NCBI GenBank assembly: GCA_050789255.1
Contig: JBOZRQ010000016.1
Span: 41,795-105,794, forward strand
Reading direction: 5' to 3'
From: JBOZRQ01 sp050789255
GTDB taxonomy: Bacteria; Bacillota; Sulfobacillia; Symbiobacteriales; Symbiobacteriaceae
DNA length: 64,000 nt
The number at the start of each line of letters is the position of its first letter. Position 1 is the stretch's first letter. Position numbers and translations under genes: made by a program. Shown one piece after another: positions 26,801-35,264 of the stretch. The notes under the pieces are model-generated. The model worked only from the letters and a program-made list of their open reading frames with translations. It ran no database searches and had not been told where the DNA came from.

Positions 26801-28378
26801 GAATTGGGCCCGCTTATGGAGCAACTCGCCCGCGGGGTGCTCCGGAGCGGCGTCCCCAGGACCAACGTGGAGATCGGCGGACATACCCCGGCGGCACCTG
26901 GCGCCGACCGCTACTGGCTGACCAGCATCTACCCGGTCCGCCTGGGCAACGGCGAGTTGGTTGGCATTGGCGCCATGCTCACGGAGATCACGGAGCGCAA
27001 GCGCATGGAAGAGGCGCTCAGGGAGAGTGAAGCGCTGCTCTCCGGCAAGCGCGAGGTGCTCGAGCAGATCGCCAGCGGGCGCCCCCTGGGGGAGAGCCTG
27101 GAGGCCGTCGCACGCTTTGTGGAACGGCGCGTGCCCGGCGGCATCTGCAAGATGGTGCTGACCGACGATGGCCCCCCTCCTTACGTGCCCCCCGAGCATA
27201 CCCGGTGGACGGTCCCCATCCCGAACCTGAACGGCGAAGTGGCTGGCATTCTGACGGTCGAGTCCTCGGCAGGGCGCCTCCCGAGCGAAACGGAACGGCG
27301 CCACATGGAGGTGGCCGCGCAGATGGCCGGCATCGCCATCGCCCGCCACCGGCTCGAAGAAGGCCACGTCCAGAAGCTGCACTCGGCCCTCCAGTACATG
27401 GCCGAGGGCGCCGTCGCCGTTGGCGAGGACCGCCGGCTGCTCTTCACCAACCCGGCGGCGGTCAAGCTCCTGGGATTGGAGGCGGGGGCCGAAACGCTGC
27501 CCCTGTGGGAGATCGGTCTGCCCGAGCCCCTTGCTCAGGCGCTTGACCAGGCCACACAGCCCGGGGCCACCCAGCCCGAGCGCCTCACCTTCCGGCTGGG
27601 CAGCGCCGATCTGGAGGCGCACGTCTCCCCGGTATACACCGACTTCGGCCGGTATGGCGCGATTGCGGTCCTCCACGACGCCACGGCCCGCGCCCAGTTC
27701 CGGCGACTGCAGGAGAGCTTCGTGGCCAACGTCTCGCACGAACTGCGGGGGCCGCTGGCCTCTCTGTCCGCCACGCTCGAAGCCCTGGCCGACGGCGTTA
27801 TTCCCGAGAGCAGCCGGGACCAGTACCTGCAGTCGATGCTCCAGGAGATGGGCCGGCTCCGTCGGCTCTCCTACGAGGTGGTCGACCTGACCCGGCTCGA
27901 CTCCGGGGCCGTTCAGTTCCAGCGCGAGCCCATCGCGGTGCGCCCCTTGCTCGAAGCGGTCGCACAGAAGGCGGCCCAGCGGTGCGCCAAGGCGGGCCTC
28001 ACGCTCAGCATCGCCGCGGGAGAGCTCCTCTGCGTGGCCGACTACGATCGGGTCGACCAGGTGCTTCTCAACCTCCTGGAGAACGCGGTGGAACACACCC
28101 CGCCGGGCGGAACGATCCACCTGTCGGCCGAGCGCGCAGGCCAGGCGATTCGCTTCAGCGTGAAAGACACCGGGGTCGGCATTGCCAGCGAGCACCTGCC
28201 GCTGATCTGGGAGCGCTTCTACAAAGTAGATCAGGCCCGAACCCTGCGCCCTGGAAAGGGCACGGGGCTGGGCCTGGCCATCGTCAGGAAACTGGTCGAG
28301 GGCATGGGCGGCGAGGTGTCTGTGGAGTCGCAGCCCATGCAGGGCTCCACCTTCAGCTTCACCCTGCCTGCCATGTGA
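23801..28378 (+). CDS. Large multi-sensor histidine kinase
   Basis: The gene encodes 1525 residues, from a GTG after AAAGGTGG. Order: seven or eight membrane helices (~10-235), a further helix (~245-268), an extracytoplasmic stretch, another helix (~372-393), HAMP (~395-445), three GAF-like domains (~460-945), PAS (~960-1085, ending ITERKRMEEAL), another GAF (~1100-1190), a PAS-like segment (~1195-1300), then HisKA with the phospho-accepting His near 1312 (NVSHELRGPL) and HATPase_c with NLLENAVEH, DTGVGI and GTGLGLAIV. All kinase motifs are intact. No response regulator lies nearby, so it is an orphan kinase. Signals are unknown; its place after a ger operon hints at a sporulation or germination link, but this is weak. 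Confidence 0.9.
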   Translation: MPDRSDPPRGLTQSVLWLGAALDLTFALVMLYMPFQFQGDPFRFMYGYLRPLGALFFTAGVLLILHLAKIGMPAWVGRLGVALTCAGLVGWIGSVQLTATRVSVSLVAYVLLAVGLPLAAFRPRFDQLVFRSLYGVALFLSGVTILIARLRRPEIDLSMWVDLLFLVPGLLLLTMHRRFQANPRMAGIATLGAAAPLIWYTRVWLANTSNWLGAGITATLAAGALLGGLYLVRPWRLTLPMLRRRVLALGLGLALIPALVIGAVAVYQVQNFAFRQGGAQLMEELSRLERYVGRGGVDTSGFALSSPDISVQVTDPAILPTEWDRGARPDPFEALSPAGERLIVAYVRSPADGSVLIATMPAQVVYAPARQAAASILGGALLAGLAAALLSLVFGQRITRRLARLQDAVVEIGSSRFEAAAGLPTLGDDEISLLSGAIGHMTSALIQRDREREDQARRQEVIVSLGRQALMQTPVADLVGEVALQVRQALGAGWCCVLQRTSGDTPMRLAASSGSVPAGFARGNTEMAALIEGAVSQPITGEFEGFVVAGGGSLTEPSESDRLFLGTVANLVATAMDAHYRRQQAEAEHAVARLLSGAESLQEAAPLVLRDLVEALEWCTGIFWVVSDDGERLECLSTWSSDSVPDSRMAAASKVMSLRRGEGLPGTAWETGTTSWHYDLSEARGFMRWEAAAADGLTAGVCLPVTVGEEVLGLLEFYTRESPHVGASLQRALAAVGQQVGQFIRRDKAEVARERLLQAEHAARLRQDFLVQVAPHLSESLDPQELVDRIARLVVPALADCAVVYPSMEGLLPSIAHVDPALEQMARPVVQALKLTPPPSSGTAEVARRLTPFLVEEVTDELLDRLAHTEEMARITRAMGIRSYLIVPLIAKGRYLGALSLGLTTPGRRFGPEEQALASDLSSRIALALDNAMLHRAVQETLRALEESHARLDTLFAAAPVGVALLDREIRYVQVNEALAEMNGLSVEHHLGRHVTEVLPELGPLMEQLARGVLRSGVPRTNVEIGGHTPAAPGADRYWLTSIYPVRLGNGELVGIGAMLTEITERKRMEEALRESEALLSGKREVLEQIASGRPLGESLEAVARFVERRVPGGICKMVLTDDGPPPYVPPEHTRWTVPIPNLNGEVAGILTVESSAGRLPSETERRHMEVAAQMAGIAIARHRLEEGHVQKLHSALQYMAEGAVAVGEDRRLLFTNPAAVKLLGLEAGAETLPLWEIGLPEPLAQALDQATQPGATQPERLTFRLGSADLEAHVSPVYTDFGRYGAIAVLHDATARAQFRRLQESFVANVSHELRGPLASLSATLEALADGVIPESSRDQYLQSMLQEMGRLRRLSYEVVDLTRLDSGAVQFQREPIAVRPLLEAVAQKAAQRCAKAGLTLSIAAGELLCVADYDRVDQVLLNLLENAVEHTPPGGTIHLSAERAGQAIRFSVKDTGVGIASEHLPLIWERFYKVDQARTLRPGKGTGLGLAIVRKLVEGMGGEVSVESQPMQGSTFSFTLPAM

Positions 28379-28386
28379 TCGATTTG

Positions 28387-29292
28387 CTACAGACAGCCGC
28401 CGGTAAGATCGGCGGCTTTTAGGTGCTCCAGAAAGGCCGTGCCCAGTGCGCCGACCTGAGCGCCACGAGGCAGCACAAGGTGCAGCGTGCGCTCGAGGCT
28501 CAGCCCCTCCACCCGCACCGCCGACAGGCGTCCGGAGCGCACCTCCGCCCGGACCGCCCAGCCCGAGAGCACACCGGCGCCCAGCCCCGCGGCTGCCGCC
28601 TCCTTGACCGCCTCGGTGCTGCCGAGTTCCATCGCCACCCGGGGCTTCAGCCCTGCCCGGGTCAGGCTCCGGTCCAGCACCCAGCGGGTGCTGGATCCCT
28701 CCTCCCGCACCAGCAGCGGCTCAGCCGCCAGCTCCCCGGGGCTGACGGTTCCGGCCCGCGCCCATGGGTGCGCCGGCGCCACGACGACCGAGAGGCAGTC
28801 GCTGCACAGGGGCTGCAGCTCCACGTCCGCCCCGCCCTCCCTCGCCTCGCCCACCACCCCCAGATCGGCCAGCCCCTCCGCCACTGCCCGGATGGCGCCC
28901 CGGGTGTTGGTGATCTGCAGAGCGACCTGAACGCCGCTGTGGGCCGCACGGAAGGCGGCTACCACCCCCGGCAGCACGTAGGCGCCGGGGGTGGAGCTTG
29001 CTGCGAGCCGAAGGCGCCCCCGCCTCAGCCCGCGGAACTCCTCCATAGCCGACTGGGCCTCGTCACTGAGGCGGAAGATCCGGGCGGCGTACTCCGCCAT
29101 GGCCGCGCCGGCTTCGGTCAGCTCCACGTGCCGGCCGCGCACCGTCACCAGGGGGACCCCCAGCGCCTCCTCCAGCCTTGAGACCTGCATGGAGACGGCG
29201 GGCTGGGAGATCCCCAGCTGCTCTGCCGCCCGGGAGTAGCTCCCCAGCAGGGCGACGGCCTGGAAGATCTTGAGGTGGTGCAGGTTAAGCAA
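28387..29292 (-). CDS. LysR-family transcriptional regulator
   Basis: The 301-residue protein has the N-terminal LysR HTH (LKIFQAVALLGSYSRAAEQLGISQPAVSMQVSRLE) and a periplasmic-binding-like effector domain. The composition resembles CysL/CbbR-type regulators, but the effector cannot be deduced. It starts with a TTG at 29292; its ribosome site lies in the end of cinA four bases upstream, so it is co-transcribed with cinA, an unusual place for a LysR gene, which is normally divergent from its target. Confidence 0.9.
   Translation of the reverse strand: MLNLHHLKIFQAVALLGSYSRAAEQLGISQPAVSMQVSRLEEALGVPLVTVRGRHVELTEAGAAMAEYAARIFRLSDEAQSAMEEFRGLRRGRLRLAASSTPGAYVLPGVVAAFRAAHSGVQVALQITNTRGAIRAVAEGLADLGVVGEAREGGADVELQPLCSDCLSVVVAPAHPWARAGTVSPGELAAEPLLVREEGSSTRWVLDRSLTRAGLKPRVAMELGSTEAVKEAAAAGLGAGVLSGWAVRAEVRSGRLSAVRVEGLSLERTLHLVLPRGAQVGALGTAFLEHLKAADLTGGCL
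28395..28420 (+). terminator. Terminator after the sensor kinase gene
   Basis: AGCCGCCG-N7-CGGCGGCT followed by TTT. The hairpin lies inside the last codons of the convergent lysR-type gene, so the two 3' ends overlap. Confidence 0.75.
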
Positions 29293-29296
29293 GGGG

Positions 29297-30571
29297 CTAC
29301 ACCTTCTGTCCGAGCAAGTACCGGCGGATCATGGCCAGGGCGGCCACCGAGCTGCGCTCCCGCACGTCGGCGCGACTGCCCCAGAACTTGAAGGGCTTCG
29401 CCCAGACCCCTGCGGGCAGGCCGTCGCCGTTGTCGCGGCTCGCCAGCGCCAGCCAGACCGTGCCGACGGGCTTCTCGGCCGTGCCGCCCTCCGGGCCGGC
29501 GATGCCGGAGATCGCGACCGCCACGTTGGCGCCGGAGCGCTCCAGGGCGCCCTCCGCCATCGCCCGGACCACCTGCTCGCTCACCGCCCCGTGGGCCGCC
29601 AGCACCTCGCCGGGCACCCCCAGGAAGCCCTGCTTCGCCTCGTTGCTGTAGGTCACAAAGCCGGCGCCGAAGACGGCAGAGCTGCCCGACACATCCGTGA
29701 TCCGCTTGGCCACCAGCCCGCCGGTGCAGGACTCGGCCAGGGCCACCTGCAGCCCCTTCTCCCGCAACAACCCAACCACGGACTCCTCAAGCGTGGTCGC
29801 GTCGATGCCGTAAACGTGGTCGCCGAGCCGGCGGCGAATCTCGGCCTCAACCGGGGCGATGCGGGCAATCCCCTCCTCCGCCGTGGCCGCCTTGGTGGCC
29901 AGGCGCAGGTGGACCTCCATGGTCTTGGCGTAGGGGGCGATCGAGGGGTCGGTCTGCTCCGTAATCAGATCCTTCAGCCGCTCCTCCAGGTCCGACTCGC
30001 CGATGTCGACAAAGCGGAGCACCCGGCTGATCAGCGCCAGGGGGCTGCCGCCCATGCGGCCGGTCAAGTACGGGATCACCTGGCGCTCAAACATGGGCCG
30101 CAGCTCAATGGGCGGCCCGGGCAGCAGCACGATCGCCTTGCCATCCTGTGCGGGAATGATCAGGCCGGGCGCCGTGCCCCGGTCGTTGCGCAGCGGGGTG
30201 GCGCCGTGGGGGACCATCACCTGCCGGACGTTGTTGGGCGCCATGGTGCGGCCCCGCCCGGCATAGAAGGCCTGCAGTTCAGCCAGCAGGACCTCATCGA
30301 GCTCCAGCGGGCGCCCGGTCACCTCCGCCGACACGTCGCGGGTAATATCGTCCAGCGTGGGTCCCAGTCCGCCCGAGGTGATCACCACGTCGGCCCGGGA
30401 GAGCGCCGTGCGCAGCACGGTGGCCAGCCGCTCCGCATTGTCGCCCACGGTCACCTGGTGGTAGACGTCGATGCCCACCAGCGCCAGGCGCTCGCTCAGG
30501 TACTGGGCATTGGTATTGAGAATCTCGCCGAGGAGCAGCTCCGTACCGACAAACACGAGTTCAGCAATCAT
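29297..30571 (-). CDS. cinA: CinA-like protein / nicotinamide-nucleotide amidase
   Basis: The 424-residue protein has the N-terminal MoaB-like domain (FVGTELLLGEILNTNAQYL, TSGGLGPTLDD) and the C-terminal amidase domain (AESCTGGLVAKRITDVSG, GIAGPEGGTAEKPVGTVW). The family salvages NAD by deamidating nicotinamide mononucleotide and may hydrolyse ADP-ribose. In many Firmicutes cinA neighbours recA; here recA lies 20 kb away. The ATG follows GGAGGG. Confidence 0.95.
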   Translation of the reverse strand: MIAELVFVGTELLLGEILNTNAQYLSERLALVGIDVYHQVTVGDNAERLATVLRTALSRADVVITSGGLGPTLDDITRDVSAEVTGRPLELDEVLLAELQAFYAGRGRTMAPNNVRQVMVPHGATPLRNDRGTAPGLIIPAQDGKAIVLLPGPPIELRPMFERQVIPYLTGRMGGSPLALISRVLRFVDIGESDLEERLKDLITEQTDPSIAPYAKTMEVHLRLATKAATAEEGIARIAPVEAEIRRRLGDHVYGIDATTLEESVVGLLREKGLQVALAESCTGGLVAKRITDVSGSSAVFGAGFVTYSNEAKQGFLGVPGEVLAAHGAVSEQVVRAMAEGALERSGANVAVAISGIAGPEGGTAEKPVGTVWLALASRDNGDGLPAGVWAKPFKFWGSRADVRERSSVAALAMIRRYLLGQKV

Positions 30572-30598
30572 TCCAGTTCCCTCCAGTTATCTATCCGG

Positions 30599-31726
30599 CT
30601 AGAGGGTTTCGCCCACCGTGTGGCCGTTTCCTGCGCGGCGGAGCCCCGGCCGCAGCAGTGCCACCAGGCAGAGCAGCAGCGGCAAGCCCCACCCCAGAGG
30701 CACGGCGATCCAGGGCCATTCGTAGGCGAGAAAGTGGGCGTACGTTTGCCGGTCGAAGGCCAGCAGGTAATGGATCACCATCGACACCACCCCGATGCCC
30801 AGAATCAGCCAGGGGCGGCCCCGTTTGCCCACCGAGAGCGCCGCTCCCGCCAACTCCACGCAACCGTAGAGGCAGACGATCGACTGGGTGAAGACGCTGT
30901 AGACAAATAGCACCACCATCAGCATCTCGTACCGGTGCAAAAAGATGCCCAGCTGGGCGGCGCGGGCCAGTTGCATGCAGGCGATCAGATACCGGGCCGT
31001 CAAGTCTGCCCCCAGCACACCGATCTCAAAAATGGGCCAAACCAGTGTCAGCAGCGCCCCAAGGCCCAGCCCCCACAGGCAGACCCGCAGCCACTTGCCC
31101 GGTCGCGTCGCCGGCAGCAAGAAGAGCGCCGCGGCGGTCGCCATGGCCACGTCCTGACCAGCGAGCAGGCTGGCGCCCACTACGGGACCGATGCCTTGGT
31201 CGAGCAGGGGGCGAAGCCGTTGCAGATCAATGTGGTTTATGGTCCCTGCAATCACAAGCACGTTCAGGACTGCGACCAGCACAAGACCCAGCACCGACAG
31301 GCGTGCGGAGACCTCCAGTCCCAGGTGCACCCCATACATGCAGACCAGTGTGTAGATCACCACAAAGACCAGGAGTGGGGTCTCGGTCATCAGGTAGTCG
31401 TTCACATGCTGGGAGATGGTGATCGCTGAGGTGATGAAGGCGCCCAGAAAGAAGACGCCCAGCAGCATGAGCACCACCCGCCCCAGCCACCTGCCGAGCA
31501 GCCGCTTCAGGAAAAGTTCCGGGGTCTCCCCTCCCATGCGCTTTACCAGCCACACCATCAGGGCGATGATGGGCAGCCCCTGGGCAAAGGCCAAGGCCAT
31601 GCTGATCCAGGCGTCGTTGCCGACGGCCCGGACCAGCACCTCGCTGGTGTACCCGATCGCCTTGCCAAAGACCAGATTCGCCAGGATCGTCGCCATTTGA
31701 AGCCCGCTGATGCGCACCCTGCCCAC
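30599..31726 (-). CDS. gerAB: GerAB-type spore germination permease (second intact operon)
   Basis: The 375-residue multi-helix protein opens with RISGLQMATILANLVFGKAIG, a typical GerAB start (x-x-x-I-S-x-x-Q), and ends with a helix pair and a short polar tail. It begins with GTG at 31726. In this operon the order is gerAA, gerAC, gerAB, unlike the AA-AB-AC order at 19845-23546. Confidence 0.88.
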   Translation of the reverse strand: MGRVRISGLQMATILANLVFGKAIGYTSEVLVRAVGNDAWISMALAFAQGLPIIALMVWLVKRMGGETPELFLKRLLGRWLGRVVLMLLGVFFLGAFITSAITISQHVNDYLMTETPLLVFVVIYTLVCMYGVHLGLEVSARLSVLGLVLVAVLNVLVIAGTINHIDLQRLRPLLDQGIGPVVGASLLAGQDVAMATAAALFLLPATRPGKWLRVCLWGLGLGALLTLVWPIFEIGVLGADLTARYLIACMQLARAAQLGIFLHRYEMLMVVLFVYSVFTQSIVCLYGCVELAGAALSVGKRGRPWLILGIGVVSMVIHYLLAFDRQTYAHFLAYEWPWIAVPLGWGLPLLLCLVALLRPGLRRAGNGHTVGETL

Positions 31727-31747
31727 CGACCGTCCCCCTAATCGTCA

Positions 31748-32953
31748 CTACTTGGCATTCATGGGCATGACGTAAAGCCCCATCTTAGGTACGTCCACGG
31801 TCACTGCGACGGTGACCTTGACCGTCGGAAAGAGATCCCGCCAGCGCTCCTTGTTGGCTGCCCACCACTCGGGGTGCTCGGCGTGGACCTGGTGGCCAAA
31901 CTTGGCTGCGTCGGCCCGCAGCTCCCCCTGGAGCGCCCGCAGCGCCGCCCGCACGTTCTCCTCGATCCGCCGGGCGAACTCGGTCTCGGCATACTCCTCA
32001 AGCTGCTGCATCCCCATCCGTGGGGTGCTGCAGTCCTGCTCCATCAGGATTCCGTCTGCCTTCGCCTGCACGAAAAACTCCGGCTTGCCGGCCCGAATGG
32101 TGCTGCTCACCTTGGACGTGGGCGTGCGAATCTCGATCGTTATCTTTTTGCCACCACGATCCGGACAGGGAATGCTGACCACGGCGTTGCGCATCTCGCC
32201 GCGAAGCCACAGCAGCCCACGGCCGGCGTCGGTGTCGACGAACCCAACCAGGCGATTGTGGCGAAAGACGGCGGTCCCGCGCAGCTGCACCTGGTCGCGT
32301 CCGCCCTTGTCGCCCTGCCGGTCGCCCTCCGGGAGCGCCTCAGGGCGCAGGCTCATCGCCGAAATTACCGGCTCTGTGTCCGCCGCGAGAAACGCCTCGG
32401 CCACGGAGGCCACATCGGTCCGAACGGACTCCCCCGGGAGCTGTCCGTAACGAAACAACGCCGAGATCGTGTTGGCGGGGATCGGCTCCATGCCCGTCTT
32501 GGCCGCGACCAGCGTCTCGGCCCGCGCCCCCCTGGCGACCACCATCCACGTCCGCATGCGCAGCTCTTGGTTACGGGTGAAAAAATCCACCACGGGGGTG
32601 ATATCCTCCCGAGCCAGCTCTTCCCCCACGAACACAGCGTTATTGTGCGCCCACATGATGCGCCGGCTGGTGAACTGCGCCAGGTTGCGTATGGCTGCGA
32701 AGATCGAGTCCCCTTCCGCCGAGGCCGTGTAGACCGGCCCGAGCTGATCGCCGGCGGCACTGCCGCCCTGCCCCTTGTGACTGGCCGAGGGGCGGGCGAT
32801 CTGCACCGTAACCAGAAGCCGCCCAGGTTCCTTGCCCTTGTCGACGCCAACCGCCATCACTAGGGCCATCTGATCCAGTTCCCGGTAATCCCAGCAGCCG
32901 CTGAGCAGCAGGGCAAGCAGGAGCAGGCAAGCGGTTGCCGTTCGCCGCTTCAC
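31748..32953 (-). CDS. gerAC: GerAC-type spore germination lipoprotein (second intact operon)
   Basis: The 401-residue protein starts at the GTG at 32953, overlapping the gerAA stop by four bases. It has a lipoprotein signal (ATACLLLLALLLSGCWDYRE), then the GerAC body: VMAVGVDKG, TSRRIMWAHNNAVFVGEELA, GTAVFRHNRLVGFV and a C-terminal NKERWRDLFPTVKVTVAV. It should anchor in the spore inner membrane with its AA and AB partners. Confidence 0.92.
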   Translation of the reverse strand: MKRRTATACLLLLALLLSGCWDYRELDQMALVMAVGVDKGKEPGRLLVTVQIARPSASHKGQGGSAAGDQLGPVYTASAEGDSIFAAIRNLAQFTSRRIMWAHNNAVFVGEELAREDITPVVDFFTRNQELRMRTWMVVARGARAETLVAAKTGMEPIPANTISALFRYGQLPGESVRTDVASVAEAFLAADTEPVISAMSLRPEALPEGDRQGDKGGRDQVQLRGTAVFRHNRLVGFVDTDAGRGLLWLRGEMRNAVVSIPCPDRGGKKITIEIRTPTSKVSSTIRAGKPEFFVQAKADGILMEQDCSTPRMGMQQLEEYAETEFARRIEENVRAALRALQGELRADAAKFGHQVHAEHPEWWAANKERWRDLFPTVKVTVAVTVDVPKMGLYVMPMNAK

Positions 32954-34473
32954 TTGGTTTTGCCCCCCCTGTTCGGCGGGGTCGGCTTCTGGCCCCGGGC
33001 AATACGTTTGGTCAACCCCCGGGTGCCCAGGCGCGGACGCAGCACCTGCGCCCACCAGGGCGCCCTCACTACAGAGTCGTTCATCTCGGCCGTAAGCATG
33101 GGTGCGACAGGGGCTAGGTACGCCTCTCCGAACGAGCGCAGGCTCGCCAGGTGCAAAGCAAGCACCGTAGTTCCTGTGATGAAGCCAAACACCCCCAGTG
33201 CGGACGAGAGGAGCAGCAAAGGAAAACGCATGAGTCGAATCGCTATGGAGGCCGAGTAGATCGGCAGTGCGAAGCCCGTGATACCCGTGGTGGCGATCAC
33301 GATCACGGTGGTCGGTGAGACCAGCCCGGCCTGGACCGCCGCCTGCCCGATCACGAGGGCGCCGACGATCGAAACGGTCTGCCCCACGGCCCGGGGCAGC
33401 CGCAGCCCCGCTTCGTGCATGATCTCAAACATGATCTCCATGCCCAGCACCTCGCCAATCGTCGGCAAAGGCGTGCCTTCACGCCCCCCCGCAACGCTCA
33501 GGGCCATCGGGGTTGGAATCATCTCATGATGATAGGTCGTCAGGATCACGTACAGGGAAGGCAGCACCAGGGCGACGAGCAGGGCAAACTGGCGGATCAG
33601 CCGAAATCCCGTGCCCGCCCACCAGTTGTGATAGTAATCCCCGGGTGCCTGCAGAAACTGCCAGAATACCGTCGGAACGATCAGAACGAAGGGCGTGTTG
33701 TCGGTCATAATGGCGACCCGGCCCTCCAGGAGTGCGGCCGCTACCCGGTCGGGCCGTTCGGTGCTGAAGGTGCTGCCAAACGGCGACCAGGGGTTGTCCT
33801 GAATCAGCTCATCGATGTACCCGCTCTCCAGGACCGCATCGATCTTGACCCGATGAAGGCGGGACCGTACCTCGGCCACGAGGTCAGGGGAGGCCAGCCC
33901 TTCTATGTAGGCAACCACCACATCGGTGCGGGTGCGCTCCCCGACCACCAGGGACTCCATGCGGAGCTTGGGGTCTCGAATGCGCCGGCGTACGAGCACC
34001 GTGTTGACCCGGAGGGTCTCGATAAAGCCGTCGCGAGGGCCCCGCACTTCAGATTCGGTGGTCGGCTCGGAAACGTTGCGACCCGGGTTGTACCGGGTGC
34101 CGGCAATCAGGACATGCTCGGCCCCGTCCAAAAACAGCAGGGTGTTGCCGGACAAGACCTCGTGCGTAGCGGTCTCCAGCTTTTTGGTGATCGAGAACTC
34201 AATGGTGTGGGCGACCGTCTCCGCGAAGTCCAGGATCGGGTCGGCCTTTGTGGGCGGCTGTTCGTAGGGCGGATTGGCGAACTGCACGGCCGCAGCGATC
34301 AGCGCCTCAACCGCCTTCCCGTCCGCCAGCCCCTCCACAAAGACGATCAGCCCCTTGCGGGCGCCCCGAAAGCCGCTGATGAACCCGCGGTAGATGATGT
34401 CGACGCTGGTACCCAGGGCCTGCTTCATCGCCTGGCGGTTTGCTTCGACATTCGGGCTGATCCCTGGCTGCAT
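32950..34473 (-). CDS. gerAA: GerAA-type spore germination protein (second intact operon)
   Basis: The 507-residue protein is closer to the family consensus than the copy at 19845. It has RRRIRDPKLRMES, the YIDELIQDNPWSPFGSTFSTERPD segment, LLEGRVAIMTDNTPFVLIVP, and helices with TYHHEMIPTPMALSVAGGREG and EIMHEAGLRLPRAVGQ. The start is the ATG at 34473, after GGGAGGGAG. A CATACTA -10 element 36 bases upstream fits forespore sigma-G or sigma-F expression, as expected for germinant receptors. Confidence 0.95.
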   Translation of the reverse strand: MQPGISPNVEANRQAMKQALGTSVDIIYRGFISGFRGARKGLIVFVEGLADGKAVEALIAAAVQFANPPYEQPPTKADPILDFAETVAHTIEFSITKKLETATHEVLSGNTLLFLDGAEHVLIAGTRYNPGRNVSEPTTESEVRGPRDGFIETLRVNTVLVRRRIRDPKLRMESLVVGERTRTDVVVAYIEGLASPDLVAEVRSRLHRVKIDAVLESGYIDELIQDNPWSPFGSTFSTERPDRVAAALLEGRVAIMTDNTPFVLIVPTVFWQFLQAPGDYYHNWWAGTGFRLIRQFALLVALVLPSLYVILTTYHHEMIPTPMALSVAGGREGTPLPTIGEVLGMEIMFEIMHEAGLRLPRAVGQTVSIVGALVIGQAAVQAGLVSPTTVIVIATTGITGFALPIYSASIAIRLMRFPLLLLSSALGVFGFITGTTVLALHLASLRSFGEAYLAPVAPMLTAEMNDSVVRAPWWAQVLRPRLGTRGLTKRIARGQKPTPPNRGGKTK

Positions 34474-34508
34474 CGAACTCCCTCCCGCTCCCGCACGACG
34501 TTTCGCCC

Positions 34509-34515
34509 TAGTATG
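34509..34515 (-). promoter_or_regulatory. Sigma-G/F-like -10 element (CATACTA) for the gerAA-AC-AB operon
   Basis: CATACTA on the minus strand matches the forespore -10 pattern CATnnTA. The -35 region (around CATCT) is a poor match to GHATR, so the call rests on the -10 and on gene function. Confidence 0.45.
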
Positions 34516-34602
34516 CCCGCCGGCGCAATGTAAAGATGTGGCTCGCCTTCCCAACTAAGCAGCGGGGAATACTGGGGATGAGAACGCAAGGAGGCGAGTC
34601 TT

Positions 34603-35217
34603 GTGCCAGTACGCATACGAAAGTTGAGCGGCGGTGCGCAGTCGTGCGGCGGTGAAGAGATGGTCTCCGGGGGCATGGATCAGTCGCACGACGGCGAGTC
34701 CGGCGACGAGCAGGACAGCCTGGATTTTGATGGCTTGGCCGCTGAGGTGGTCTCGGACTTGCTGGTCGACCGGAGCTCGGGGCAACAGAGCTCGGAGAAG
34801 CAGGGCTCGGGGCAACAGGGCTCGGAGAAGCAGGGCTCAGCCAGGCAGGCTTCAGGCAAGCAGGGCTCCTCTAAACAGGCGGGCGGCGCTTCAGGGGGCG
34901 CCGAGCGGGTGAAGACCAAGACCAGCGAGATCATCTCCGAGCTGCACCAGGCCAAGCAGGAGCTGGCTGCCGAACTGGAGGCGAACCTCAAGCAGTTGAA
35001 GTCGGTGCTCCAGGAGACCCAGAAGATCGCCAAGGAGATGGAGGCCGTGCTGAAGGAGGCCAAGGCAGAGCCCGAGCCCGAGCAGAAGGCCATGGGCGGC
35101 CGGGGCGGCTCCAAGGAGAAGGGCGCCTGGCAGCCGCCCACCATGAAGCGGGGCGGCAGCAAAAGCGGAGAAGCCTGGAACCCGCCGAAGGATGCGATCA
35201 AGGTCTATGAGGACTGA
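34603..35217 (+). CDS. Low-complexity repeat protein divergent from gerAA, function unknown
   Basis: The 204-residue protein starts with GTG at 34603 after AAGGAGG. An acidic N-terminus (~25-55) is followed by seven 5-residue repeats at ~58-92, of the form (S/G/A)-S-x-(Q/K/R)-Q. A coiled coil follows at ~100-150 (ISELHQAKQELAAELEANL) and then a basic Gly/Trp/Pro tail (GAWQPPTMKRGGSKSGEAWNPP). No known domain is visible. The divergent gerAA promoter makes a spore-associated role possible but unproven. Confidence 0.7.
   Translation: MPVRIRKLSGGAQSCGGEEMVSGGMDQSHDGESGDEQDSLDFDGLAAEVVSDLLVDRSSGQQSSEKQGSGQQGSEKQGSARQASGKQGSSKQAGGASGGAERVKTKTSEIISELHQAKQELAAELEANLKQLKSVLQETQKIAKEMEAVLKEAKAEPEPEQKAMGGRGGSKEKGAWQPPTMKRGGSKSGEAWNPPKDAIKVYED
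34774..34878 (+). repeat. Seven tandem 15-bp units in the coding sequence
   Basis: The translated units are SSGQQ, SSEKQ, GSGQQ, GSEKQ, GSARQ, ASGKQ and GSSKQ. The DNA units alternate between two closely similar forms, which points to recent expansion by slippage. Confidence 0.85.
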
Positions 35218-35236
35218 GTCCGTGCTTGCGCGCAAA

Positions 35237-35262
35237 AACGGCGCCCCTGGCGGGGCGCCGTT
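35237..35262. terminator. Bidirectional terminator
   Basis: AACGGCGCCCC-TGGC-GGGGCGCCGTT, an 11-bp stem with a 4-nt loop, preceded by AAAAA and followed by GTTT. It separates the convergent genes ending at 35217 and 35265. Confidence 0.85.
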
Positions 35263-35264
35263 GT

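Noticed and set aside
26108..28195. Leftward open frame of 695 codons inside the sensor kinase gene
   Set aside because: The opposite strand carries intact kinase motifs across this stretch; the leftward product is low-complexity with no ribosome site.
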